A stretch of DNA of 64,000 bases from Mesostigma viride (GCA_009746045.1 RPFO01000138.1:124001-188000); one strand, 5' to 3'; numbered from the stretch's first letter, positions 41,044 through 53,754 are shown. The notes: generated by a model from the letters alone, not told the origin. Program-made: numbers and translations.

Positions 41044-44000
41044 TTGGACAATATGGCATGGTAGATGCCACCACATCAGGGGACATCGGGATACCTGCAG
41101 TAGGTTGTCCCCCGGAGGGTATCACACGGGCACCCATGAGTTGCCAGGGGTCTCTTGCATGGGTTGCCCACTTGCCAGACGGTGTCCTTTGACACATGTT
41201 CCCAGAGGGGGTGGACCACTTGCTTGACAACGTCCCCTTACAAGTGGGGTGTGGGTCACTTGCCAGTTGGGGCCCTTACCTGCGCCAGACCATTGTGACC
41301 ACACATTTACTTCTCCGAGGACATGATGGTTACCACTGCTTGTTGGCAGATGGCCCCTGTTGGGCCTAGGAGGTGCACTAGGACAGCAAGTATGGACACC
41401 AGGGCTGCTGTCATAGTTCTTATCTGTGAATATATCTGATATAGTTCTCAGATCAGAATTTTTGACACTGGGCAAGGCGCTTTTAGGCCCATTCTCTTGA
41501 CTTTTGGGCAGTTGTGCTGGCTGTTGGACCACCTCAGGCCCTTGTCACTCCTTAGGCTTAGGAGTTCTGGCTACCTGGCACTTGGTAGTAGCCATGTTAG
41601 AGTCAGCTGTCTTGACAGGTTGGCAGTCTGTGGTTTGCCTACTAGGCAGTTTTTCTGAGTGCCATAGTGAAGGTTGCTGGCTCCTTCTTGCAGCTGATTG
41701 ACGTTCAGTCCGGGAAGTTGACAGCATGTGGTCATTCTTCCAAGCAGCTTCTGGAGCCAGGCTCATTGGTGTCCGTTCCAGGCCTCCTTAAAGCAGCTTA
41801 GTCACTTCCCCATCGCGTGACCGGCGCAAGCAGCTAGTCTTGGTTGTCCAGTCAGGCAACCGCTGTGTTGACTACCCACATGTGGGGGTGGTCCAACGCT
41901 GATTGGGCGTGGTGGCAGTAGCCTATTGGGGACTTGAGGCCAGTGGGGGATTGGTAACTTGTCAATGGCGGACATGGTGCATGGAGGCGACGCTGGAGAG
42001 TATCCTGGTGGTTGACTAGTGCTGTTGGTGGTGACTGCAAGCACTCAATGGTGGAGACTTCATCAAGCACTGCATGGTGGCCGCTGGGACTCTGGTGACT
42101 TGGGGACGCCCAAGTGACGCGTATCTGTAATGCTGGTGCCTGCTCCTGACGCTGTGTTGGGTCCTGCCTGCTGGTGGACATCAAGCCAGCCGTGTGCAGA
42201 TGAGTAACCTCCTACCCTTGCTTTGCCCTGCTATGGACTTATCCTTGCTTGCATGGTGCCAGGATGGCTTGTTGTCTTGATAGTACACCATCCGCCCTTG
42301 AGCTGATTGCTTGCACAGCATGATGGTTGTATGAATAGGACTGCTTGCACGGGGGGTCTGGCATCATGTTTGCATGGGTAGGATGTCCTTGTGGGTTGGA
42401 TGATGGGCGGGATCAACGGAGCTACAACTGTGGGGCCGGCTGGAATCTTTGGCATGACAGTGATGACAATGGTGCCCACTCCGTTGCCTCTTAATTGAGG
42501 AGTTGGACTACTGGGTGCTGGGCGGGGGCTCACATGAGCTTAGAGGTGTGGGTTTGTTGAGGGACCCATTCAGCCCTTTACCACCCTTACAACCTGCCTC
42601 ATATGCATCAGTATCCGTGGTACACTGACATTAATACCATTTGGCAGTCTACGTGGTTCACGAACATGGATACTACCTTCCATGCTTTGACTAGGGGGAC
42701 ATTGTTCAGTCTACTTGCTAGGGCCCTGCCAAGCTGAGGGTGTATCTGTTTGATGACTGATGGCCTCATCCAGCATACCCTTATGCTGCCCTACTTGTGC
42801 AACCTTGTCTTGGGCTCCTTCGATCCTAATGCCCACATTACCTTGCATGGTAGTGCCACCTGGATGGTTGCGGGGAGTGATGTTGTTGCTGGGGGCCCTG
42901 CCAAGCTTGAGCACATCAGTTGCCTGATTGGTGATTGCTTTCAGTTTGCTCTCAAGCTGCCCTGTATGCAACTCCGTCTTGGACACTTTGCTGTAGTGCC
43001 CATCCCATCTTTAGTCATGAGGTGCATAGGACGCCGTTATAGAGAGACCCTGCAGGCCACCAGTGGGTCAGTGGGCTGAGAGACAGGCCTCCCCCACCCT
43101 TCTATGGTTGGCTGGGCCTCTGTCCTTATGCGTATTCCATGGCGTTTGTTCCTGCTAGGTTATGCTGTCAATCTTGGGAAGTTGATACCAGGATTATTAC
43201 AGCTTATTCTACGCAGAGGGTGGAATTATTAGGCATGCTGGTAGTCTCCAGTTTACCAGTTATGCTGAGGGGGATTTGTGTGGGGAGCAGGGCGTGCAGG
43301 GGATTGGGCTGCGTCTAAACCTTGCATGGGGTAGCGTGTGCTACGCTTTACCAGTTGGGGCATACCGTTCATAATGCTGGTGAGGCATTACGGATCTTTT
43401 GCTATCCCTATCAAGGCTGTGGATGGTTTCCCAGGCATCTTATGGAGAAATAGTGTGCCTTGGCTCATAAAAAGCCACTGGCTATGGGTTGAGAGTACTA
43501 GCTACTAAGGAGATGTGGCTTTACCTCACTCTTACTCCTGTGGGTGCGACTGGAGGGGGGGAAATTTTGTTCTGGTGGGGAGGAGATCTATGAGGATCAT
43601 AGCGTGGAGACACCTTGGGATTTCAGTTCATCTTTTCTGGGTCTCCTCATAGATCCCTGACTATCCTCATAGAACCTGATGGTATCCTGGTTTCGCTGGC
43701 CATCGGTGGGCTATTTTGGCTGTGCTTTGTTGCATCTCCCCAACCTGCTGACGGGTACCCACTGGAGACAACCCTGTCCACGGCCTCATGGGCGTACTTC
43801 TGAGATAACCTTGCTCTTCATGAGGCGACCCTGTTGGCGACGTCTTCCTGCTGGATTGCTCCTGTCTCTTGGTGACTGCACTTCCACCTGGGGCGCTGTT
43901 GACGTTTCCTCGTTCCAGTTTGCGTGGACTGCCGGGTGTCAGCGGGCCTTGGACTTGCTGCAGCAGAAGCTCATGCCAGCCCTGTGTTAGGATTGAGCAT

Positions 44001-45555
44001 TCTTGGCATCCATCCAGCCTGCTATGACCTGATGAGCCTTGGACCCTGGCAGCCCAAGTTAATTATGGGGGGTTGGCTGTATAGAGGGTTAGCCTTGCTA
44101 CATGACACTCTGCTTCCTGCCCTGATCAAGCAGTGAGAGCTGTCAGTATTCATGGCATGGATCCCTGTGGATGACCCGTTATCCCTGGGAATGTCAGGCT
44201 TGTCCTTCACCCGTGGACTCTAGCTGAGGGAGGGTGGTGTCCCAGAACCTGGAGTGGCCTCACCTTGTTTGGCTTAGGTGCCTTGACCCTGTTGACTCCT
44301 TCCTGGATTCATGTGGACTCATCGAATCTGACTGGGATCTGAGTTGAGTGGGATGGACTCTTGGGGGAGTTTGGTGGGACTAAGCTGAGATGACATCCAG
44401 ATCTTGGTGACCAGCTTCTGAGGATAGTTGAGGGGATCTGAGCCTGGATGGCACATGGAGAGTGACTTCTGTGTTGTACCCCGACATATGACATATGGAG
44501 TTGTTCACCTAGGGCTTGATGCCTGGTATGAGCACGTGGTTCATGTATGCACACCAGCCTGTATGAGAGTGGCTCCCCTTTTTGTGGCTCATCTGCTGCA
44601 TAGGATGTATGCATTGTCACCAGGACCTGAGTTTGATATGAGGCCTACTGAGGGGCAGGACATGCTAGCAGCCAGTGAGTATGGGAGAGGCTTCCTACAG
44701 GGAGCTGTTGGAGTTTCAGTTCAGAAGGGTGACTTTGATTTGGTTCCTTCTTTCTCCAGCTCAGCCAGAAGGTGTTTCCCTTTGGAGACTTCTACCTCTT
44801 TTGCAATCCCGGGTTGCCCAAGTACACTGTGGAACTTAGGGTCCGTCTGATGCCACTATGGGTGCTGGTGCCCTGATAGGTGCTAAGTGGTCTGTGGTCA
44901 AGACCTTTCTGCAGTTCTGGTGAGCGTACAGATCAGGGGTGAGCAGGCACAAGACGTCCTCTACTTGGGTGATGGACCCGGCGAGTCAGTCTGTGGTGCT
45001 CCTCTCCTGGGGCATGCTTCCGCTATGCTGTCCAGATGGTGGCAGGGGCTACTGAGACTTGCATGGTGCTGAAGGTCAGCAGGAACTGGCCAGAGTTGGC
45101 CCACGTGGTGGGGCAGTTTCCCATGTGTGGACCCAATGGCAAGGTGGCCTGAATGGGGATTGGTATAGCCTGTGAGGAACAGGGCTGAGAAGGAAAGGGG
45201 GGCTTTGGATTGTGGTGTGAGGGGGGGGATTCCAGGATGGATGATGGGGGGGCTCCATTCCAGTTCTGATGTTCCAGTCCGGAGTTCCAGAATTCCAGAA
45301 TGATGACGGGATGACTTCCCGTATTGCTGTGATTATCTGGGCTTGTAGTGGATAAGGATGTGACTTGTCTTCCTTAAGCACCTGTGACTAGATGTTTATG
45401 AGATAGGAGGCCCTGGCTTCAGGGATGTAAAAACCCATCTGCTTGTCCCAAGAGATGGTGGACTTCCTGTTTATTGTTGTGTTGTTCTTGTGTAGGTTGT
45501 TGTTTATTCTTCTTGGCTTCTAGGAACTGGGAGTTCCTGTCTTGAGGGGGAGATA

Positions 45556-46255
45556 TGTAACAACCAAATGTTACATCCAAAGTTTTCCTACTGGTGACCT
45601 TATTATGAGTTCTTGGGGACAATTATTTGGATAGTTAGGAGGCTTCGACGTATGATTGATATTGGGCCTGCTGAGATCTGTCGAATTATTGTTCTACCCT
45701 CATTGGTCGTGGCCTGATCCACGTGGGGTACTTTGTATGGTTTAGTTCAGCCAGTCATAGATTCTCTTTAAGACTGTCGTACCTGGTGGATCTGGTTCCA
45801 GGTCACGGAGATTCTGTAGTGCTGGCCTTGTGCTGTGTTGTGGATTCTGAGGACAGGATCTTACCTTGAGTGATCCTCACTTTTGATTGGTTCTTTCGGG
45901 TTAGGGTTGAGCCGACTCTGCGTGCACGATGACTTTTATACTGATTGTGGCGGCCGTGCATGTGTGCGTACGTGAGAGCTAAAGCTATGGTGTAATTCAA
46001 GGGTTTCCTTGTTTCATCAATCAAACAACCCTTGCCAAAAGTCAACTATAACTTCAACAGATAGTTGACTTGGATATAACTTGTCTGTTGTGTCTAACAA
46101 GGGTGGGGACTCATTCCCTTAACTGTTGAAGATCCATCTTCATTGCTTCTCTGGACGTGAAGTTATCTGTCGCGACTCCAACCCAGGTATAAAGATCTTT
46201 TCACGCTAATGTTGATACTGAGGCTGTTGCAAACACAACATTTTTAGTCGTTACA
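45556..46255 (+). repeat. LARD 3' LTR (700 bp)
   Basis: Partner of 37049-37748. Confidence 0.95.
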
Positions 46256-47068
46256 CGCAAAAAGTTTCATGCCAGGTTCACTAAGAGCGCAAACAGACTG
46301 GGCGGTGACATGCGACTAAATCAACGTACCACGGCCGGCATTATTTCCTACCCAGGCGCGCAAGAAAAGCCAGCCAGCCATGGATGGATTAACCGCGGAT
46401 CGCGCAGGCCTGAACGAAATCATTTTAGAAATGACAGGAAATGGCCGCAGATCGAAGATGCTTAGGTTATTTTCATGGTGTCCGTTACTAAACGGCTCTT
46501 GCTGCATCAAAATAACCCACGAATATCGATCGAGTTCTACCGTCGCAGGCACACATGCTAGATTATTCATCGCGGCAAAATTGTTGGATGAGACCCCCGT
46601 GCAAATCTGTACCAACAAAGGCAGCGAATTTGCAAATAGTGCAGATCTTGCTATGAAACATCATAATAGAACATCACTTTTAACCATCGGCCTAATTTTT
46701 TCGCCTGTCGCCCGCCGGATTAGCCATATTTTAACGGAACGCACGTCGCCATGGCCACCTCCGCACGGTGCGCGCACTGTGCACCACAATTTCAAAATAA
46801 GATCGCGTCGAATTGTGAAAGTTCAGACGGGTCAGTACTTAGTAGAGATACGAAATCTGTGGCTTCAAATCGTTGCCCTGTCGTTCTGGCATCCTAGCCG
46901 CGCAAAACGTAAAAAAACCGCGGAAAATACGGCATTATACGGTATTATACGTCATTATGCGCTAAAACGTATTACGTATGAAAAATTATACGCTAAAAAC
47001 CAGCGCATAACGTATTATACCGTATTATACCGTATTATACGGCGTATGATCTCACACTGGTTGGTGTA

Positions 47069-49334
47069 CAAGGCGGGGGTGACGTGGAGCTTCCTGATCA
47101 GGGTGCTACAGCTGTATCGAGCCCTCAGGGTGACCCTGGCCCGGCCCCTGGGGTACCTTCACATACGGTGGTTGGGCAAGCAGGCGGACAGGCTGCACCT
47201 CCGGAACGGCCCGACATGCACCAGGCCTAGGGGTGTGCGTCTATCAGATATTGTACAGGCTTTGCAAAGAGCCAAGAAGGAGCCTAAGGTGTCCAAGCTT
47301 GTCCAGTTGGATGAACCTGAGGTAGCTGCCATGGAGATAGATACCAATGCACAGGTTTCTGTCATGGGACCTCAGCATACAGGAGAACTGCTGGTCGGAG
47401 AACCAAGTTGCCCCTGGGTGTCTGATTTCAGTGGTAGGACGCATCTAAGGGTGTTGGGAGAGGTTACTGCCCCTGTCATGGGTGTGGATGTGACCTTCCT
47501 TGTCCTAGAGGACTATGATGGCCCTGTGATTTTGGGTCAGAATTTTCTGGGCAATCCTGGGATTTCTATCAGAGCTACAGCTCTGAGAAGAGATGGCTGG
47601 GGGATGATTCCCCTAGAAAATTTCAGGACAACATTTCCAGTCAGGTGCAGGGCCAAGCCGGTCAAGGGTGTAAAATGGGATGAAGGAGAGGTGCCCCCAG
47701 CAGCCAGTTTGGTGATTCCAGCTGTGTTGCACCCCAGCAGTATTGGCATAACTCACAGGAGCCTTGCTGCACACTCTCCTTTGACATATGACCAGCTAGT
47801 CCAAGAGATGAGCTCGCCTACTTTGTTTGAGGCTTGGAAGCTCGCCTTCTCCAAGGCATTGGAGGAGTGGTTGCAGTTTGAGTGTGCTGCACCAACAGAC
47901 AGACGTCCCCCAGCATCAAGGAAGCTTGCTTTGAGATTTGTGCTGAAGAGGAAGGTTGTGGATGAGGTATCAGTGCCCCATGTCAGGCCTGTCCTGAATG
48001 AGTATCGCGGCACGGGGAGTCTGCCAGGAGAGGAGCTGTACACGCCAGGGATGTTACACGACACATGGAGAATTTTGCTATGTCTCTACGTGGGGTTGCT
48101 GAACAGGGGAGCAGCTATGTCATCAGTGCTGCTGGACTTCAAGAGGGCATTTTTAAAATCTGATCCAGAAGTGGCCAGGAGGGTGTGGAAGCAGGATGAG
48201 CCTTACTGTGTTGAGGTGCCTGCTATCTGGAAGCTGGAGCTGCATCAACAATTCCTGGTTATTCTGAAGGGCCTGGAAGGACTCAGGTCGAGCCCAATCG
48301 TCTGGAGACTCACGCTGCAGGAAGCTCTGATCAGTGAGTGTGGCTTGAGAGTGTCTTCAGTTGATCCCTGTTTGCGGCTGGCCCAATGGGAGGGTCTGCC
48401 AGTGTATGCTAGTTTGCATGGAGATGATCTGCATTTGCTAGCCCCCACGACCTGGCTGAAGAAGTTTATTCCTGTCATCAGTGGCAAGTTTTCACTGGGC
48501 AAGGAGCTGTGGCAGGAGCCCAACAAGCCTGTAGTATTCTGTGGAATGCAGGCTACCCTATTCAGGAGGGATGGGGAGTGGAGTATCAGGCTTCAGGCTG
48601 GAGGAGATTATAAACAGACCATTGTGAAGGCCTTGCCAGAGAAGATCACCCAGGCTGCAGGACCTGAGTTGAGAGGCATGTGGGCCTGGTTTGCCAGCAT
48701 CTGTGGTCCGTCTTTGATGGTCCATAGCAGAATGCCTGATGAAGTGCTTGAGGATGAGAAGCCTCTAGTCATAGCCCGATTGGTGGAGAGTACCCCTGAT
48801 CTGATTTTGTCTGGGATTGACTTTACCCAGCCTATCACCTTGGAGATCTTTGTTGACAGTTCCATGGATGCTCGCCAGGTTACCAAGGTCAGGGGGAGAT
48901 CTGCTGCTCTGTTTGCTTTTTATCAGAGCAGGGCAAGTTTGTTCAGCTGGTACAGCAGACTGCAGAAGAGGGTCTGTATCAGTTCAGATGTGGCAGAATG
49001 CAGGGCCATATGCGAGGGGATCCAGTCCAGCTTGTACATAAAGGAGTTAATGCTGGAGCTGGCTTCAGTGACCCCTTGGACCTTGCAGATGGAGACGTTG
49101 TTGCTAACAGACAGCATGGGTATGGTCCAGTTTGTTCACAAGCAGCTGGCCAGAAGCCGGGACCTGGATTATTTGTTGCTGAAGGAGTTGGCCAGTTTGG
49201 TTGACTTGAAGCATATCCCTGGCGAGGAGAACCCTGCTGATGCATTGACCAAGCTGCCACACAAGGCCCCAGCCCAGTACAATGTACTGAGGAAGCTCAT
49301 GAATGCTGACTGTCAAGTCGGTCTATCTGTCTAA
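47069..49334 (+). pseudogene. Copia C protease, reverse transcriptase and RNase H
   Basis: After the hAT the pol frame resumes (GGGDVELPDQGATAV) and shifts near 47225 into the long frame that ends at 49334. The protease has AAMEIDTNAQVSVM (DTNA for DTGA), WVSDFSGRTHLRVLGE and LEDYDGPVILGQNFLGNPG. RT has LLDFKRAFLKSD (motif A), GLEGLRSSPIVWR, and ASLHGDDLHLLAP (HGDD). RNase H ends with LLTDSMGMVQF, SRDLDYLLLKE and PGEENPADALTK. The frame is open from 46380, but the part before 47069 is hAT sequence read by chance. Apart from the upstream shift this half is intact over 700 residues. Confidence 0.85.
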
Positions 49335-49851
49335 AAGCTGAGAGCTGGGTGCTTAAGTCTCTGGATATCAGGCTGGGAGCTTGATTGTACATAATCCTGA
49401 GCACACCTTGAGGGGTGAGACAGGTCTCTGGTGTGGGAATGTCTGACATTGTCTCTGATGGAGAGATGTCTATCTGGGGTTTTCATCTCAGTCTGAGGTT
49501 TCCCCAGATCTGTGGTTTGTGGGCGGGGTTCGATTCCCTGGTGCCGTCTTAAGGCGGAGTTTCACGGACTGGCTGACCCATCCACCATGCATGCTGGTGA
49601 GGTGGCGACAGGTCCCCTGATTTTCCACGGTTGGAATGAGTATAGGAGCTTATGAATTGCATGTGCTTCGCGTAGATATTGTGTCTGGTTCGATAAGGGG
49701 CAGCAGACCGGCGCCGACTCCCGTCTGGGGGTCAGCAATGTTTTCTGATGAGCTGTTGTGGGTGATCTGTGGGGTTTCGCCTAAGGTCCTGAAGGTTGTA
49801 CATACTTCTCAAGTTCTTAGCTGAACACCTATGGGCTGCCACAGTTGGCCA
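49335..49851 (+). other. Copia C 3' untranslated region
   Basis: Non-coding. It contains a GGTTCGATTCC word near 49529 that resembles a tRNA B box, without a matching tRNA fold. Confidence 0.5.
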
Positions 49852-49859
49852 AAGCGCTT

Positions 49860-50440
49860 AGTATCGATTCCGCAGGAGTCGATGTATATATAACTAAGAC
49901 TGTTGCGACACGCCGGCATCCCGAGTTCGAATCCCGATAGGATCGTTCCGGGGGTGGATTTTTCGCCTAGTAATGCGAATAACGTTGCGGACGCTAATCG
50001 TTCGGCCTAGCTAGTATGTTAATCGAAAAAGGCAAGTGCTCTCCGCTGACTAGGCGGAGTACCAGCGCTAGCTAATCGAATGATATGATGTGCTCAACCG
50101 GCTAATCATCTGTGTTGTTCGACGTCGCTCCGAAAAGCGGCTATGTCCCCGAAATCGGCTAATTTCCACGCGATGTCTCGCTATAATCGACTAGGCCTAG
50201 TTCGGTGGCTCGCTGGGCACCGAGTATGATAGGCCGCTGGCCTCTGACCCCCCGTCGACTAGGAAATTTCGACAATCGAATAAGGAAAATTCGATAATCG
50301 AATAGGAAAGTTCGATGGTCGAATAGGCAACTTTGATAATCGAATAGCCAATTCGATGACCCGACTAGTATCGGCCTTAGCCTTGCCGGCGCAAGCAAAA
50401 GTTTTAGTTATAAACATCGATTCCTTACGGAATCGACACT
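49860..50440. mobile_element. Small TIR element fused to the Copia C 3' LTR
   Basis: Ends AGTATCGATTCC and GGAATCGACACT are inverted repeats, flanked on both sides by AAGCGCTT (49852-49859 and 50441-50448), a possible 8-bp target duplication. The interior has TTCGATAATCGAATAGG-type repeats near 50270-50350. A second, solo copy of the terminal repeat follows at 50449-50483. Non-coding. Confidence 0.6.
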
Positions 50441-50483
50441 AAGCGCTTAGTGTCGATTCCGTAAGGAATCGATGTTTATAACT
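50406..50483. repeat. Perfect 78-bp palindrome
   Basis: Each 39-base arm is the exact reverse complement of the other. The centre is at 50444/50445 within AAGCGCTT. It is formed by the right end of the TIR element meeting a solo terminal repeat head to head. Confidence 0.93.
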
Positions 50484-50729
50484 TAGGCTGCTCAGGACTA
50501 GCAAGCACAGTGCACAAGTATATAAAGAATAGGCCAGTGCCAATTGGGCATCTCTTGCGAGCCCGCCTCACGTGTGATGCCTTGACTTGGCAAACTCGTG
50601 TACAAGCCTCAAGTGTGTGAGCGCTGTAACATTATCCAATTTTAACAAAGCTCCGTTTCCAACCATATTCACACATTGCTGCATTGCAACCATATCCTAC
50701 ACATTGCGTTTATAAAAACGTTAACTCAA
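50484..50729 (+). repeat. Copia C 3' LTR, certain part
   Basis: Matches 32215-32460 (four substitutions). Confidence 0.75.
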
Positions 50730-50736
50730 GGATTCA

Positions 50737-51838
50737 CACTGAATGAGGGTAGCAAGCTCAGAGGTAATACAGGTAGTAATCAGATAGTGAGGGACTAAAA
50801 CTGCATCAGGGAGACGCCATCGATTATGATTTTGCCACGACTCTGTGTTTTGAGTCAGCAGCATAATAAAAGTGAAAAACTGCATGTTGAGGGGAAGACT
50901 TGACATCTAATTTGGGAAGGTTAGCAAAGAGGGGAAGGGCAGGGGGCTTAGGAGGATGGGAAGGATCAGATCTACCCATGGGACCACTGTCTTCCACTGC
51001 TACATAAGGGGGATAGAAAGAAGGAAGAGGAAAGGTTTTGGATAGGGGTCTAGAAGGGGCCACCGTTTCAGGCTGGTGCCCATAGGAGAAGGGGACAGTA
51101 TATGGTTCACGAAGGGAGGAATAGGCAAAATGATCATAATTTCTGTCATGATTCTAGGGGCATGGTGCTGAAATCACTATTAACTTCTAGCTCTGCTACG
51201 CGGGAAGGGAACACCAGGGCAGCCTCGTAGGCCGTGTCAGGGTAGGACCAAGAAGTAGGAGGATGAAATGGAACTGCACTAGGGCGACCAGAAGGGCCTA
51301 CAGCAGGGGCAGAGGTACGACCCATGTTATAAGCAGGGGTGGAAGGAACAGGATGAGGTTGAAGCATTGTCAGGAAGTGAGGACCTCATTGAGGGTTGAG
51401 CCAAGGTTGCAGGAGGGGCAGGGGCCTGGTTCAGGGTAAAAGAGGGGTCTTCACTAAATCTGACATGCATACGTTGTTCAAAGGTAGGAGGGGTGACAGA
51501 GGAATGACGACGACCACTAGTGGTAGGGGAAGGAGGTGAGGTACGCAGGTTACCTTGAGGAGCTAGTGAGGTGGTGTACCGTTTCCAAGGAGTCCCGTCT
51601 ATCACCACGAGTATTGTTGTTGTTATTATTATTATTATTAGCATTATTAGTATTATTAGTGGTAGGTATAGGTGACATCTCTCCACCCACTGGATCCATG
51701 TTCAATATGAGGAAAACAGATAAGGTTGCAATAAGGAAAAGTACAAGAACCTGAATTAAAGCAAGGAAAGCAAAAAGGAAAAACCTTTAATGGCCTAAGA
51801 AAAGGAAAACAAGTAAAATCAATCCTTTTTAACAACAG
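50737..51838 (-). pseudogene. Gypsy-type Gag, upstream part (broken)
   Basis: Read leftwards. A candidate start at 51699 gives MDPVGGEMSPIPTTNN, followed by a poly-Asn run (AAT microsatellite at about 51613-51655). It continues in several frames with Pro/Ser-rich blocks (SSVTPPTFEQRMHVRFSEDP) and PLFANLPKLDVKSSPQHAVF. At 50737 it meets Copia C, and the gag domain resumes at 31760. No single frame covers it, so it is degenerate. Confidence 0.5.
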
Positions 51839-51849
51839 TAATGGATAGG

Positions 51850-53609
51850 CCCCCCTCCTCGGCCGCGGACTACCAAGTCCCCGCCTTGCAGGAGGGCTGC
51901 CTTGCCACTGACGACGTCGTCCACCCCTTCACTTTGAAGGAATTGGACGGCGCCCTTAATTGCTCGCCTGCGGTACGATGCGGCGGTCGGTGCCGACCAC
52001 CTTTCTGCTGAGCTGCTGAAGACCCCTGATCTGGCGGTTAAGGATCTTCTGCTGGCGTTCTGCAACCGTGTCCTGCTCTCTGACGAGCCTCCGCCTGCTG
52101 AGTGGCAGACGGCCATCCGCGTCATGCTGTACAAGAAGGGCTCTGCTGCTGACCCCGGTAACTATCGGGGTGTCTGCCTCCAGAGCGCCGCGCTGAAGGT
52201 CTTCATGCGCATGATGCTGCACAGGCTCCGCGCCGCGCTGGACCCACACCTGGGTGAGTCTCCGGATGGGTTTCCGTCGTGGTCGTAACACTGTCATGGC
52301 TGTGTTTGTCGCGCGCCGATTGATGGAGGAGGTGCGTCGCCTTCCCCCTGACAGTTTGCCGCTGGTCTTCATTTTTGTTGACTATATCAAAGCCTTTGAC
52401 ACGGTTCTCTGGGAGGCTCTTTGGGCCATCCTAGCTCTGGATCGGGTGCCACCTGCGTTTATTGCTGCCATTCGCCGACTGTATGAGGGCTCACAGGCAT
52501 GCAGTTAAGTGCGGACTGCGGAAGGCACCACCCCACCATTCCCCCTTCACCACGGGGTGTGGCAAGGTTGTGTCCTGTCCCCATACCTGTTCATTATTGT
52601 CGTGGATCACGTCATGCGCCGGGCATGCACGTGCGCGCTTTACTGCTCTTAAGGGGTTCGAGCCAGGCTTGGACATCCTTAACGTGAAAGAGCACGGCGG
52701 GGTTAGACCTGGTTACCGCCTTGCCGACCTGATTTATGCGGATGATATACCACCCTCATCAAGCGCCCCGAGCACATTCACGGACCTGGCTGGACTGCCT
52801 GGGCCTGGAGGCGCGGGCGGTGGGGTTGGAGATTAGTGTCAAAACCGAGGCGATGGTGATTGGGGCCTCCAGTAAACCACCGCTGCCGCGCCTGCTCGAC
52901 GGGACGGGGGTCCCGTTCCGCGACCGCTTCAAGCTGTTGGGGAGCTGGCTTCCTGACACCGCCGACGATGTGGACACCCGCATCGGCCTTGCCTGGGCCA
53001 AGCTCCGTTCGCTCACACCCTACTGGCGCTCGAAGGGCCTGGGCGGGCACCGCAAGCGCATGCTCTTCAAGGTCCTCGTCCTCACGGTGCTCACGTATGG
53101 CGCCGAGGCGTGGACCCTCCCACCCAAACTGGCAGCTCGGCTAGACGGCACGGTTTACAGGATGCTCCTCCGACAGGTCCTTAACGTAGGTTTTTCCGAG
53201 CGTCCGTCATCAGAATCTTTGTATCATGGCATGCCTCGTGTTTCGGACGAGATTAGGCAGCGTAGGATAGCATTTATAGGACACCTTGCCCGCACCAGCC
53301 AGCCAGGTCGACACCACCCTCGGTCTGGCCGGCCCCCAGCGGCTTGGCCAGCCAGGGCGGCACATTCTGACCTGGCCTGGCCCCGAGGACATTCCCAAAC
53401 GGGTAGGGAAACCTGTCACGAACTACGTTCAGATGTTGCTGGACGACCTAGTGGTCCCAGCCCAGTTTGAGCACCGCATCCACTCTCTCTCCCGTCTTTG
53501 GACTGTCATGCAGGACAAGACGCGGTGGAAGAAGATTGTCAAGGCGCACACGCCCGACCCTGTGGGCAAGCCACCTCCCCCCAAGCGGAGGCGGCGTTTT
53601 GATGAGTAG
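51850..53609 (+). pseudogene. LINE ORF2 reverse transcriptase, broken
   Basis: Shifting frames give IRVMLYKKGSAADPGNYRGV, IFVDYIKAFDTVLW (motif A), SPYLFIIVVDHVMR, LADLIYADD (catalytic YADD near 52735), and VLTYGAEAWTL. The C-terminal domain is GQPGRHILTWPGPED, ending KRRRRFDE. It is the same family as copy B but diverged, with different indels. The N-terminal endonuclease is missing. Confidence 0.78.
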
Positions 53610-53696
53610 TGTAGTTAGGATTTTCTAGATAGCTTCGAGTCAGTATAGTTCGATCACGCGGCTTCCTCCACCCCATCCATCATGGAATATGTGCTA

Positions 53697-53719
53697 CATG
53701 ACCTCCCCACGGAGGCATG
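53697..53719 (+). other. LINE 3' stem-loop, second covariant form
   Basis: Outer stem CATG/CATG, a bulged A, inner stem CCTCC/GGAGG, loop CCAC. All changed pairs remain paired. Confidence 0.8.
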
Positions 53720-53754
53720 TTATAATTTAATTTTAATTTAATTTAATGGATAGG

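Larger units (their letters stand above)
37049..46255 (+). mobile_element. LARD-like LTR element with 7.8 kb of non-coding interior
   Basis: 700-bp LTRs at 37049-37748 and 45556-46255 (one mismatch seen, near 37284), ending TGTAAC...GTTACA. The target duplication CGCAA is at 37044-37048 and 46256-46260. A primer-binding-like site TTGGTATCGGAG starts at 37749, close to the initiator-Met site used by Copia elements, and a purine tract TTGAGGGGGAGATA precedes the 3' LTR. The interior has no gag or pol motif and only short frames. It is therefore a recent, non-autonomous element that needs enzymes supplied in trans. Confidence 0.88.
36105..47059. mobile_element. hAT-1: hAT-type DNA transposon with 8-bp target duplication
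   Basis: Ends are CAGAGTGAGATCGTACG (left) and, as reverse complement of the right end, CAGTGTGAGATCATACG. The target duplication GTTGGTGT is at 36097-36104 and 47060-47067. An 8-bp duplication and CAGNG-type ends fit the hAT superfamily. Both subterminal regions are packed with CGTATAATACG-type palindromes (36120-36210 and 46930-47045). Without the LARD inside it the element would be about 1.7 kb. I see no transposase, so it is non-autonomous. Confidence 0.85.
31761..50729 (+). mobile_element. Copia C: LTR retrotransposon interrupted by hAT-1 and a small TIR element
   Basis: Order: 5' LTR-like region (ends 32460), an extra ORF, gag, UGA, integrase, [hAT insertion], protease-RT-RNase H, 3' region, 3' LTR-like region (ends 50729). 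It sits inside the gypsy Gag, whose parts flank it on both sides. The 246-bp direct repeats (32215-32460 and 50484-50729, four mismatches) are the certain LTR portion. The outer LTR limits and a target duplication could not be fixed, because the 3' copy has a transposon fused to its left side. Confidence 0.75.
51850..53743 (+). mobile_element. LINE copy C, 5'-truncated, with 11-bp target duplication
   Basis: Flanked by TAATGGATAGG at 51839-51849 and 53744-53754. It holds ORF2 remains, a short 3' UTR with an ATCC seed, a stem-loop at 53697-53719, and a TTTAA-type tail. It is inserted into the gypsy element. Confidence 0.85.

Noticed and set aside
46380-47068. N-terminal 230 residues of the long frame ending at 49334
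   Set aside because: This stretch is hAT-1 sequence read through by chance. The Copia C frame resumes only after the target duplication at 47060-47067.
49520-49560. Possible tRNA gene (GGTTCGATTCC B-box-like word)
   Set aside because: No matching acceptor stem, D-arm or A box upstream. A second word at about 49918 also lacks a fold.
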